Notes: generated from the sequence alone by a model not told the origin. Positions 6,055 to 12,703 are shown, numbered from the stretch's first letter. The stretch: DNA of 12,703 bases from CAZAGA01 sp041912175 (GCA_041912175.1 JAYRNN010000361.1:1-12703), one strand, 5' to 3'. Numbers and translations are program-made.

Positions 6055-8751
6055 ATGGCAGAGAACGAGAATCAACCCAAATGGTACACCTTATCGCCGG
6101 AGGACGTGTCAAAGCGGTTACAGGTCGAACCGGCGAAAGGCTTGAGCGCTGGCGAGGCTAAACAACGGCTGGAAAAATATGGCCCCAATAAGCTGGCCGG
6201 GAAAAAGAAGGAACCAGGCTGGCGGGCATTCCTGCGCCAGTACCAGGACTTTATGCAAATCCTCTTGCTGGTTGCTGCACTTGTCAACCAAGTGGTGGTT
6301 AAGGAATGGGGAACCACGATCTTGCTGGTCGTGCTGACGATTTTCAACGCAGTCATGGGGCTGAACCAGGAATCGAAAGCCGAAGCTAGCCTGGCGGCGC
6401 TCGAAAAAATGATGAAGAACATCGCCCGCGTGCGCCGCGACGGCCAGGCCATCGAGGTCGACTCGGAAGAACTCGTGCCTGGCGATGTCGTATTGATGGA
6501 GGCCGGCAATCGTGTCCCGGCCGATGGGCGCCTGTTCGTGGCCGCCACCCTCGAAATCGAGGAAGCCGCCTTAACCGGTGAAAGCGTGGCGTCGTCCAAG
6601 GACATCGAGACGATCGATAAGCCGGAAGTCCCCCTGGGCGATCGCCATAGCATGGCGTTTATGAACACTTCGGTCACGCGTGGCCGCGGCGAGATGATCG
6701 TCACCACCACCGGCATGGGCACTGAGATGGGGCACATCGCCGACCTGTTGAATAAGACCGAGGCCGATAAGACCCCCTTACAAAAACAGCTCGACAAGCT
6801 CACCAAGACCATCGCCGGCTTGGCAGGCGTCGCTTTCATCTTAATGATCATCTTGTTGAATGGGCAAGGATTGGAATTCAGCGCCATCTTCACGGCCGGC
6901 ATCGCCCTGGCGATTTCGGCGATCCCGACCGGTATGCCTGCAGTCGTTACCACCTTGTACTCGATGGGCACCCGCGTATTAGCCAACCAGAACGCCATCG
7001 TCAAGCGCCTGCCGTCTGTTGAAACGCTAGGCTCCGTTTCGGCCATCTGTTCGGACAAGACCGGCACCTTGACGCTTAACAAGATGACCGCGCGCGAGTT
7101 CAGCATCCCAGGCCATAACCACTACAAGGTGTCCGGCGAAGGCTACAGCACCCAGGGCCAATTGCTCCACGACGGTGGAACCAAGATCGACCTGGATGCG
7201 ATCTTGCTGCCCATGGCGTTGTGCGCCGACGCCCGCCTGGATGGCGAAGCCTTGATCGGCGACCCAACCGAAGGCGCTCTGATTGTGCTGGCTGAGAAGG
7301 GCGGCATCAGCATCGACGGATCGCGGGCAAAGTACCCGCGCGTCGCCGAAGTACCGTTCGACTCGGACTACAAGTTCATGGCTACTTTCCATAACATGAC
7401 CAACGAGCAAGGTAAACCAGTGGTGCGCGCCTTCGTAAAAGGCGCCCCGGATGTGCTGGTTGCCCGTGGCGGATCGTACTGGATGCCGGGCGGCGAAACG
7501 CTGCCGATCACGGAGGACAATCGCCACCTGGCGCTGACCGAGAACGACCGCATGGCGCAAGCCGGCGAACGCGTGATGGTCGTGGCGCGGCGTGACTTCG
7601 ATCCGCAAACCTTCGATCCCAAAGGCAAGCTGATCGATTTGATGACCGACCTGACCCTGCTGGCCATGGTCGGCATCGTCGATCCACCGCGCGCTGAGGC
7701 CAGGGACGCGATTGCCAGGTGCCACAGCGCCGGCATCCAGGTGCGCATGATCACCGGCGATCACGCCGTGACGGCTGCGGCCATCGGTAAAGAGTTGGGC
7801 ATCACTGGAGAAGCCCTGACCGGCGCGCAGTTTGCCGCTACCAGCGATGAGGAACTGACGAAGAGGTTAGACAATATCGGCGTGATTGCTCGCGTCGCCC
7901 CCGAAGATAAGATCCGTCTGGTCCGGTTGCTGCAGAAAAAGCAGAATATCGTCGCGATGACCGGCGACGGCGTCAACGACGCGCCGGCGCTCAAGAAAGC
8001 TGATATCGGCGTTGCGATGGGCATCACCGGCACCGAGGTCTCCAAAGACGCCGCGGTGATGATCCTGACGGATGATAACTTTGCCACGATCGTTAAGGCT
8101 GTTGAATACGGCCGGGCGATTTATGACAACCTGGCCAAGTACATCCGCTTCCAGATGGGCATGCTCGCGGCGTTCATCATCAGCTACCTGGGTGCAGCGT
8201 TCTTTGGCATCCTGGGCGGCATCCCCTTCTCACCGTTGGTGGTGCTGTTTATTAACTTCCTGGTTCAAGTACCAATTGCCATTGCCCTCGGTTTTGACAA
8301 ACCCTCGCCTGGTCTGATGGATCGCAAGCCGCGTCCCTTGAGCCAACCCGTACTCTCGCGTGCACAGTGGGTGCGCCTGGTCATCGTCGGTATCCTGATC
8401 GCTATCGGAACGTTGCTGCTGGAATGGCAGTATGCCCAGGCCGGGCAAGCGGTCGCCGCGACCATGGGCTTTGTGGCCTTTTCCTTGTTCAACATCATCT
8501 TTGGTTTGAGCGCTCGCTCAGAATTCGGTTCGGTCTTTGACCGGGATAACATCTCTGACCGGCGCCAGATGGGCCTTTACGGATTAGCCTTGCTGCTAAC
8601 CTTCCTGGCTACGGAGCTGAATTTCCTGCAGCGCTTCCTGGGAACAGTCTCGCTGAATGGGAATCAGTGGATCACGTGCTTTGCCTTCGCGATCGGTCTG
8701 CTCCTGCTCATCGAGCTCGTCAAATGGATTGCTCGCAGAAGCAGCAAATAA
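6055..8751 (+). CDS. P-type cation-transporting ATPase (P2-like) with atypical ion site
   Basis: This 898-residue membrane pump couples ATP hydrolysis to cation transport. Domains in order are the cation ATPase N-terminal domain (about 10-75), TM1-2 (about 65-102), the actuator with TGES at 174-177, TM3-4 (about 253-310), the phosphorylation site DKTGT with Asp334, the nucleotide-binding domain with KGAPD at 462-466, the hinge motifs TGDH (567-570) and TGDGVND (636-642), then six C-terminal helices. The overall plan matches P2A/P2B calcium ATPases. The ion-binding helices do not. TM4 reads AIPTGMP (290-295 region) instead of AIPEGLP, TM5 has Leu704 and Phe707, TM6 has Asn734 but Gln738, and TM8 has Ser810, where SERCA has Asn768, Glu771, Asn796, Asp800 and Glu908. 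The transported ion is therefore uncertain. AAGGAG at 6041-6046 supports the start. It follows the PPK2 gene by 29 bases and precedes a BI-1 family gene. Confidence 0.93.
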   Translation: MAENENQPKWYTLSPEDVSKRLQVEPAKGLSAGEAKQRLEKYGPNKLAGKKKEPGWRAFLRQYQDFMQILLLVAALVNQVVVKEWGTTILLVVLTIFNAVMGLNQESKAEASLAALEKMMKNIARVRRDGQAIEVDSEELVPGDVVLMEAGNRVPADGRLFVAATLEIEEAALTGESVASSKDIETIDKPEVPLGDRHSMAFMNTSVTRGRGEMIVTTTGMGTEMGHIADLLNKTEADKTPLQKQLDKLTKTIAGLAGVAFILMIILLNGQGLEFSAIFTAGIALAISAIPTGMPAVVTTLYSMGTRVLANQNAIVKRLPSVETLGSVSAICSDKTGTLTLNKMTAREFSIPGHNHYKVSGEGYSTQGQLLHDGGTKIDLDAILLPMALCADARLDGEALIGDPTEGALIVLAEKGGISIDGSRAKYPRVAEVPFDSDYKFMATFHNMTNEQGKPVVRAFVKGAPDVLVARGGSYWMPGGETLPITEDNRHLALTENDRMAQAGERVMVVARRDFDPQTFDPKGKLIDLMTDLTLLAMVGIVDPPRAEARDAIARCHSAGIQVRMITGDHAVTAAAIGKELGITGEALTGAQFAATSDEELTKRLDNIGVIARVAPEDKIRLVRLLQKKQNIVAMTGDGVNDAPALKKADIGVAMGITGTEVSKDAAVMILTDDNFATIVKAVEYGRAIYDNLAKYIRFQMGMLAAFIISYLGAAFFGILGGIPFSPLVVLFINFLVQVPIAIALGFDKPSPGLMDRKPRPLSQPVLSRAQWVRLVIVGILIAIGTLLLEWQYAQAGQAVAATMGFVAFSLFNIIFGLSARSEFGSVFDRDNISDRRQMGLYGLALLLTFLATELNFLQRFLGTVSLNGNQWITCFAFAIGLLLLIELVKWIARRSSK

Positions 8752-8766
8752 AATCAGTTTGTTATG

Positions 8767-8800
8767 GTTGGTGGTGATGTGCACGACCATCACCACCAAC
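8767..8800 (+). repeat. Strong intergenic hairpin, 13-bp perfect stem
   Basis: GTTGGTGGTGATG (8767-8779) pairs perfectly with CATCACCACCAAC (8788-8800) around an eight-base loop. It lies between the ATPase stop and the ribosome binding site of the BI-1 gene. No run of T follows, so it is not a classical intrinsic terminator. It may be a tail-less terminator, an RNA stability or processing element, or an operator. The sequence TATGGTTGG at its 5' edge recurs in the hairpin at 10068-10092. Confidence 0.75.
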
Positions 8801-8824
8801 ACACCAAATTCATTGGAGAATTTT

Positions 8825-9511
8825 ATGGCGCAAGCAAAAACACATAAAGCAACCAGCACCGTCGGTTTCAATCGTTTCCTGGCGCTCGTTTACCTGGTCA
8901 TGGCCGTCGGGTTGGCGATCACGGCCGTGGTCGCCTCTTCGGTTAGTCAAAACCCAGAATTAATGAAGCGCATCCTGTTTTACCCGTGGTTCACGTTCGG
9001 GTTATTCATCCTCCAGATTATCATCGTCGTCTGGCTGAGCGCAGCGGTGATGCGCATGTCGCCGGGAGCAGCGTTTCTTTTATTCCTGCTCTATTCAGCG
9101 CTGACCGGTCTGGCGCTTTCTTCGATTTTTATCTACTACTCCCAAACGGATATTTCCTACACCTTTTGGGTGGCAGCCGGGATGTTCTTGTTCAGCAGTA
9201 TTGTCGGTTTATTCATCAAAGGCGACATGAGCGGAGTCGGCAGGTTCTTGATGCTCGCTTTGTTGGGCTGGTTGTTTGGCTGGATCTTTGTCCTGTTCTT
9301 CCCATCGCCAGGCGTGAACCAGGCGATGAATTTTACCGGCATCTTGCTCTTTGCTGGGCTGACGGTCTGGGACACCAATCGTTTGAAGCAGCTTTCGCAC
9401 GATCTTGAAGGCAAGCAAGGAATGGGCGGGTTGGTTGTCATTGGAGCGCTGGCGCTCTACCTGGACTTCATCAATCTCTTCCTGCTTCTGCTGCGCACTT
9501 CCCGCAGGTAA
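8825..9511 (+). CDS. Bax inhibitor-1/YccA family membrane protein
   Basis: This is a 228-residue integral membrane protein of the BI-1 (TMBIM) family with about seven hydrophobic segments (roughly 17-38, 53-75, 81-104, 113-131, 140-159, 167-182 and 203-224). The signature parts are VWDTNRLKQ with Asp183 and the C-terminal GALALYLDFINLFLLLLR with Asp214. These two aspartates fit the pair that forms the pH-sensitive latch in the Bacillus YetJ calcium-leak channel. GGAG (8815-8818) sits six bases before the ATG at 8825. An in-frame ATG at 8657 would lie inside the ATPase gene and is not credible. It follows the P-type ATPase gene with a strong hairpin between them. If it is a passive cation leak, it would oppose or balance the pump, which is inference; the exact role of most bacterial members is unknown. 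Confidence 0.9.
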   Translation: MAQAKTHKATSTVGFNRFLALVYLVMAVGLAITAVVASSVSQNPELMKRILFYPWFTFGLFILQIIIVVWLSAAVMRMSPGAAFLLFLLYSALTGLALSSIFIYYSQTDISYTFWVAAGMFLFSSIVGLFIKGDMSGVGRFLMLALLGWLFGWIFVLFFPSPGVNQAMNFTGILLFAGLTVWDTNRLKQLSHDLEGKQGMGGLVVIGALALYLDFINLFLLLLRTSRR

Positions 9512-9530
9512 TTCGCTGGAGGAAGCGAAT
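9511..9530 (+). repeat. Short hairpin overlapping the BI-1 stop codon
   Basis: ATTCGCT (9511-9517) pairs with AGCGAAT (9524-9530) around a GGAGGA loop. It starts at the last base of the BI-1 stop codon. The 7-bp stem is modest. The loop looks like a ribosome binding sequence, but no gene start follows at proper spacing. Confidence 0.45.
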
Positions 9531-9660
9531 CAGGCGTCAATGGCGCAGACGAAATGGAGGTGCAAGAAAACAGAAACACATACTTGATTTTTGCAAAATT
9601 CGTTTTTAAAACAGCCTGTTAATGACTGAACAATATGATGAATTACAAGGAGATAGAGAA
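9531..9660 (+). other. Intergenic stretch with weak promoter-like sequence
   Basis: This part of the 149-base gap before the small membrane protein gene is AT-rich toward its 3' end. TTGATT at 9584-9589 and TTAAAA at 9606-9611, spaced by 16 bases, could form a weak sigma-70 promoter. The gap is the longest in the window, which fits a new transcript start. A 15-codon open frame at 9540-9587 begins with the codons for Met-Ala-Gln but lacks a well-placed ribosome binding site, so I do not call it a gene. Confidence 0.3.
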
Positions 9661-10047
9661 ATGAAAAAACGTCCATTTGGGGTTACGGTTTTAGCGATCC
9701 TGGCTGGGGTGGCGGCAGTCCTTGCCGGCGTGCATGCCTTACAGGCCTTGGGAATTTTGCCCTTCTTCATCGGCAGTTTCTCCGTGCATGCTTTCAGCTT
9801 CTGGTCATTCTTGATGTGGGCTCTAATGGCCTGGATCTGGGTCTGGCTGGTGCAGATGCTCTGGCGTGTCGACAAGCAAGCCTGGCTGTTCTTAGCAGTG
9901 ATTGCAACGTTTAACCTGATCGTGGACTCCATGGTCATGCTGGGCGCCGGTGCGTGGTCGGATGTGAGTTTGAGCTTCATCATTAATGCCATCATCTTGA
10001 TCTACGTCATGCTTCCAGGCGTCAAACGCGCCTTTGACGAGGCTTAA
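9661..10047 (+). CDS. Small polytopic membrane protein of unknown function
   Basis: This 128-residue protein begins MKKRPFGVTVLAIL, a start I associate with small uncharacterised membrane proteins in Chloroflexota and other bacteria. I cannot name a family with certainty. Hydrophobic segments lie at about 7-35, 38-68, 77-97 and 99-117, suggesting four helices with a Trp-rich second segment and a short charged C-terminus (VKRAFDEA). I chose the ATG at 9661 because AAGGAG (9647-9652) precedes it at good spacing; an in-frame ATG at 9622 would add 13 polar residues and lacks such a site. It sits between the BI-1 gene and two DUF1269 genes, all predicted membrane proteins. No catalytic motif is visible and no function is proposed. 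Confidence 0.75.
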   Translation: MKKRPFGVTVLAILAGVAAVLAGVHALQALGILPFFIGSFSVHAFSFWSFLMWALMAWIWVWLVQMLWRVDKQAWLFLAVIATFNLIVDSMVMLGAGAWSDVSLSFIINAIILIYVMLPGVKRAFDEA

Positions 10048-10067
10048 CATTATCCATTTGTGGGATA

Positions 10068-10092
10068 GTATGGTTGGCAGAACCAACCATAC
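10068..10092 (+). repeat. Intergenic hairpin, 10-bp perfect stem
   Basis: GTATGGTTGG (10068-10077) pairs perfectly with CCAACCATAC (10083-10092) around the loop CAGAA. It lies between the small membrane protein stop and the ribosome binding site of the first DUF1269 gene. No T-tract follows. It shares TATGGTTGG with the hairpin region starting at 8763, which suggests a common element rather than a chance stem. Confidence 0.7.
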
Positions 10093-10125
10093 ATTCCATA
10101 AACAATTCATACAAGGAGAAAAAAA

Positions 10126-10887
10126 ATGAGTGATGTACCCGTTCAACTAGTCATTGCAGCCTTTCAGGATGAGCAAAGCGCCAAGCAGGCGTTGCAAATC
10201 CTTAAGCAGGCGCAGCGAGAAAAACTGATCAAGATCAACGATGCGGCGGTGTTGCGCAAGGACGCAAAGGGTAAGCTGCATATCAAAGAGACTGCCGACA
10301 TGGGCGGCGGCAAAGGCGCTGCCCTGGGCGGCGTGGCCGGCGCAGCCATCGGCCTGATCGCCGGTCCAGCCCTGCTGGTGCCGGCAGCGGTCGGCGCACT
10401 GGTCGGCGGTCTGACTGCCAAACTGCGCGACAGCGGTTTCTCAGATGAGCGCTTGAAGACCCTTGGCGAAAACCTCAAGCCCGGCTCATCCGCCATCGTG
10501 GCGGTTGTCGAGCATCGCTGGGTGGCTGAGGTTGAAAAAGCCATGGCTGAGGCCGGCGCTGACGCTATGACCGCTGCCCTGGGCGCCGATATTGCCGAGC
10601 AGCTCGAGGCCGGGCACCAGGTCGCCTATACAGCCATTTCCTCAGACCAGGGCTTTGGCGCGGCGCGTATCGCAAGTGGCGAGGATTCGCTCGAGGCTGG
10701 CCAGGTCGTAGTCGACGATAGCGGCGTTTATGGCGAGCGCTTCGTAGCCACGAAAGATGGTTTCGCTGTGGTCGCTCTGGAGGCAACGGACGATGGCCTG
10801 ACGGTAGCTGGTTTAACCGCCGAAGCCGGCGAAGAAGCTGAACCTGATCAACCTGCTGCACCGGAAGAAGAAAAGCCGGCAGGATAA
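10126..10887 (+). CDS. DUF1269 glycine-zipper membrane protein with long C-terminal extension
   Basis: This 253-residue protein matches the DUF1269 plan. An N-terminal alpha/beta region (about 5-55) carries INDAAVLRKDAKGKLHIK, a glycine-rich hydrophobic hairpin lies at about 60-98 (GGGKGAALGGVAGAAIGL and on), and a second alpha/beta region (about 105-142) contains LKPGSSAIVAVVEH. DUF1269 members have no established biochemical role. Unlike its downstream paralogue, it has an extra C-terminal part of about 100 residues, at about 150-253. That part is likely soluble, has short hydrophobic strands such as FAVVALEA, and ends in an acidic, proline-containing tail (about 234-253). AAGGAG at 10113-10118 supports the start. 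It lies in tandem with the second DUF1269 gene, 87 bases away, with a strong hairpin in the gap. The family call is good; the function is unknown. Confidence 0.8.
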   Translation: MSDVPVQLVIAAFQDEQSAKQALQILKQAQREKLIKINDAAVLRKDAKGKLHIKETADMGGGKGAALGGVAGAAIGLIAGPALLVPAAVGALVGGLTAKLRDSGFSDERLKTLGENLKPGSSAIVAVVEHRWVAEVEKAMAEAGADAMTAALGADIAEQLEAGHQVAYTAISSDQGFGAARIASGEDSLEAGQVVVDDSGVYGERFVATKDGFAVVALEATDDGLTVAGLTAEAGEEAEPDQPAAPEEEKPAG

Positions 10888-10922
10888 TCAAAAAATTAAG
10901 CTTTGCCAGGACGAAATCAGTT

Positions 10923-10954
10923 GGTAAACCGGTTTCGCGAGAAGCCGGTTTACC
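10923..10954 (+). repeat. Intergenic hairpin, 14-bp stem with GCGA tetraloop
   Basis: GGTAAACCGGTTTC (10923-10936) pairs with GAAGCCGGTTTACC (10941-10954) with one G-U wobble (10933 with 10944). The loop GCGA (10937-10940) is a GNRA tetraloop, typical of a stable RNA fold. It lies between the two DUF1269 genes, 20 bases before the second start, and no T-tract follows. A GNRA-capped stem suggests action at the RNA level, as a terminator, processing barrier or stability element. Confidence 0.8.
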
Positions 10955-10974
10955 CAGCAAAAGAAAGCAGGCGA

Positions 10975-11463
10975 ATGTCCCATCTACTCGTATTGATCTT
11001 TGATGATACGGATCAAGCCGGCCAGGCCCTGGCGGCGCTCAAGCAGATTCAGCGCAGTGGAGACCTGCAGATCGACGATGCAGCCGTGATTGTCAAACAA
11101 GTTTCCGGCAAAGTGGAAATTAAAAACCAGTTGGACACGGGCGTGAAAAGAGGCGCCATCAGCGGTGGGTTGGTGGGCCTGCTGGTTGCCAGTGTATTCT
11201 TTCCATTGGCTGGCCTGGCGATTGGAACGATTAGCGGCGCATTGATCGGTAAGGCGCTGGGATTAGGCGTGGACAAGAAGTTTGTGGTGGACGTCAGCGA
11301 AACACTGCAACCGGGTTCGTCGGCGCTATTTGTGCTCGGCAGCCACGGCAACCCGGATGCAGTGATCTCTGCTCTGAGTCCCTTCCAGGCCGCCATTTAC
11401 CAGACCACCCTGCCAACCGACGCAGTCAACGCTCTACATGAGGCGCTCAAGCAGTCTGCTTGA
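10975..11463 (+). CDS. DUF1269 family membrane protein, short paralogue
   Basis: This 162-residue DUF1269 protein is a diverged paralogue of the gene just upstream. Shared landmarks are the N-terminal strand and helix (LLVLIFDDTDQAGQALAALK), the IDDAAVIVK and GKVEIK segments at about 33-50, the glycine-rich hydrophobic hairpin at about 56-98, and LQPGSSALFVLGSHG at about 111-125. It lacks the acidic C-terminal extension. The upstream bases AAAGCAGG give only a weak ribosome binding site. I still chose 10975 because the paralogue aligns from there, and the alternative in-frame ATG at 10903 would translate through the hairpin at 10923-10954. The tandem arrangement suggests duplication and perhaps a heteromeric complex. 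No function is established for the family. Confidence 0.8.
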   Translation: MSHLLVLIFDDTDQAGQALAALKQIQRSGDLQIDDAAVIVKQVSGKVEIKNQLDTGVKRGAISGGLVGLLVASVFFPLAGLAIGTISGALIGKALGLGVDKKFVVDVSETLQPGSSALFVLGSHGNPDAVISALSPFQAAIYQTTLPTDAVNALHEALKQSA

Positions 11464-11473
11464 TTTTTATCAA

Positions 11474-11500
11474 CCTGGCCGGTTCATGGAGCCCGCCAGG
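11474..11500 (+). repeat. Intergenic hairpin with one internal mismatch
   Basis: CCTGGC (11474-11479) pairs with GCCAGG (11495-11500). After a C-C mismatch, GGTTC (11481-11485) pairs with GAGCC (11489-11493) with one G-U wobble, around a three-base loop. It lies between the second DUF1269 gene and the ribosome binding site of the lipoprotein gene. No T-tract follows; the TTTTTAT run at 11464-11470 lies before it. Confidence 0.6.
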
Positions 11501-11519
11501 ATTGCCTCGGAGGTTAAAC

Positions 11520-12703
11520 ATGCACACAATACTTCCTAAGTTTTCCAGATCCTTCATCGTTGTGATGGTCCTGGCATTTGTTCTCAGCGCCTGCGGTGGG
11601 TCGGCAACACAAGCGCCAACGCAAGACGTTACGCTGATCCAGACCCAGGCCGCCCAAACCGTCGTGGCGGATCTAACGCAAGCCGCGCCGGCGCCGATCC
11701 AGGCACCCCCGACCCCGGTACCGCCAACCGCCGCGCCGACCTTGGCTCCAGCGCCCGGCCCGACTCCGGACCCCAATATCCCTGTGGCGGTCATCCCCAC
11801 TCCGGCTCCCGGTGAGCCGGCAGCGGTGGCCAACTTTAACACCACGATCTATAGCGGGCCTGGCGCAAACTACGTGGTCTATGCAACCTTCCTGGGCGGC
11901 AGTACCGCCAAAGTTGTCGGAAAGAGCGAAGACGGTCTGTGGTGGGCGGTGAGCATACCAGTCGCCCCCGATGGGACCGGCTGGGTGGATGCCGCTTGGG
12001 TGACCGTCAGCAACGCTGAGAGCGTGGCGGCGCTTCCCACGCCGCCTGTTCCACCGACGGTCGCTGTGGTTCCACCGGGTCCGGATGACCCGCAAGCCAC
12101 GGCTTTGGCAAACGTCTACGTGCGCAGCGGTCCGGCGACGAACTTTCCGGCTTACGGCGTCGCCCCGGCGGGCGTTACCGGACGGGTGATCGGCGTCAGT
12201 GAAGATAGCCAGTGGTGGGTCATTCGATTGGATCCGGCAAAGGTGGGCGCCGGTTATGGTTGGGTTGCGAAGGCATACACCTCGGCCCAGAACGTCGAAG
12301 GTGTCCAGACGATTAAGACCCCACAGGCCGCAGCGACATCTGTACCACCGGCGCCGCCGGAAGGCGTACCAAGCGCTACCACGGTTGATTTTGTGAACGT
12401 GCGCAGCGGACCTGGAACCAATTACCCGGTGCTGGTCGTCGCCCCGCCTGGAGCGTCTGCGGAAGTGAGCGGCAAGAGCGCCGATGGTTATTGGTGGCAA
12501 GTAAAAATATCGACCCAGTACGCATCCGATGGTCTTGGCTGGGTGTCGGCCGACTGGGTCACCACCCAGAATACAGGCAGCGTACCCGTAGTGGGGGGGG
12601 CGCCCCCCCCCCCCCCCCCCGCGGGCCCCCCCCCCCCGCCCCCCGGCGGGGGCGGCGGCGCCGCCGCCCCCCCGGCGCCGGCGCCCGCGCCGGCCCCCCC
12701 CCG
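11520..12703 (+). CDS. SH3b-domain lipoprotein, 3' end missing
   Basis: This is a predicted secreted lipoprotein. A signal peptide spans about residues 1-24, with a hydrophobic core at 12-22 and a lipobox LSAC that places the lipidated cysteine at residue 25. A TQ-rich stretch (about 32-50) and a Pro/Thr/Ala linker (about 54-100) follow. Three bacterial SH3 (SH3b) repeats come next at about 102-170, 194-258 and 287-355. Each has a YSGPG/RSGP loop (Ser112, Ser203, Ser296), a WW pair and a GWV strand. The repeats are 91-93 residues apart. SH3b domains often bind peptidoglycan or mediate protein contacts, so a cell-surface role is likely. AGG with GGAGG at 11509-11513 supports the start. The frame runs off the window, and codons after 12591 fall in the suspect GC-only tail, so nothing beyond about residue 358 is trusted. 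This lipoprotein style resembles Anaerolineae proteins. Confidence 0.85.
   Translation, partial: MHTILPKFSRSFIVVMVLAFVLSACGGSATQAPTQDVTLIQTQAAQTVVADLTQAAPAPIQAPPTPVPPTAAPTLAPAPGPTPDPNIPVAVIPTPAPGEPAAVANFNTTIYSGPGANYVVYATFLGGSTAKVVGKSEDGLWWAVSIPVAPDGTGWVDAAWVTVSNAESVAALPTPPVPPTVAVVPPGPDDPQATALANVYVRSGPATNFPAYGVAPAGVTGRVIGVSEDSQWWVIRLDPAKVGAGYGWVAKAYTSAQNVEGVQTIKTPQAAATSVPPAPPEGVPSATTVDFVNVRSGPGTNYPVLVVAPPGASAEVSGKSADGYWWQVKISTQYASDGLGWVSADWVTTQNTGSVPVVGGAPPPPPPAGPPPPPPGGGGGAAAPPAPAPAPAPP
12593..12703. other. GC-only low-complexity tail, probable contig-end artefact
   Basis: The last 111 bases contain no A or T, including an 8-base G run (12593-12600), an 18-base C run (12603-12620) and a 12-base C run (12626-12637). 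The sequence before it is of mixed composition. In the lipoprotein frame it reads only Pro, Gly and Ala, which resembles a linker. A sequence without A or T cannot contain a stop codon, so the open frame is no evidence for coding. Confidence 0.75.

Noticed and set aside
6072..7106. Long minus-strand open frame opposite the P-type ATPase
   Set aside because: It overlaps conserved ATPase motifs, is Ser/Arg/Thr-rich low-complexity sequence in translation and has no recognisable domain.
8657..8824. Upstream start that would extend the BI-1 protein by 56 residues
   Set aside because: It overlaps the end of the ATPase gene in another frame and crosses the 13-bp hairpin. The ATG at 8825 has its own ribosome binding site and fits the family length.
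9540..9587. 15-codon mini open frame beginning like the BI-1 protein (Met-Ala-Gln)
   Set aside because: The only ribosome-binding-like sequence upstream (9518-9523) is 16 bases from the ATG and in a hairpin loop. The likeness to the BI-1 start is only a few codons and may be chance.
11673..12500. Minus-strand open frame opposite the SH3b lipoprotein
   Set aside because: Its translation is Arg/Gly/His-rich noise. The + strand has a signal peptide, a lipobox and three aligned SH3b repeats.

Overview
The window carries twelve protein genes, all on the + strand and closely packed, with no RNA gene, insertion sequence, phage gene or CRISPR array that I can see. Moderate GC content, strong AAGGAG-type ribosome binding sites, and a final lipoprotein with TQAAQT-like and Pro/Thr-rich linkers between SH3b domains resemble Anaerolineae (Chloroflexota). 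That assignment is an inference from gene style, not from a marker gene.

Region 1 (about 1-2750) holds a ThrE-type threonine/serine exporter, possibly cut at its 5' end by the window edge. Seven bases later comes a membrane-anchored M20 metallopeptidase. Region 2 (2750-5060) holds an arginine deiminase with a full catalytic set, a 63-residue one-helix membrane protein whose ribosome binding site overlaps the deiminase stop codon, and a ZIP-family metal transporter. No carbamate kinase or ornithine carbamoyltransferase gene is in the window.

Region 3 (5060-9511) holds a PPK2 polyphosphate kinase, a large P-type cation ATPase and a Bax-inhibitor-1 family membrane protein. Region 4 (9512-11463) holds a small multi-helix membrane protein and two tandem DUF1269 glycine-zipper proteins. 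Region 5 (11464-12703) holds a lipoprotein with three SH3b domains that runs off the window; its last 111 bases are purely G and C and look like a contig-end artefact.

Regions 3 and 4 read together as a candidate membrane and energy stress module: nucleotide triphosphate regeneration from polyphosphate, an ATP-driven ion pump, a possible ion leak protein and small membrane proteins. Two features deserve attention. In a hand alignment the ATPase lacks nearly all side chains that bind calcium in SERCA. From 8767 onward almost every gene gap holds a strong hairpin without a T-tract.
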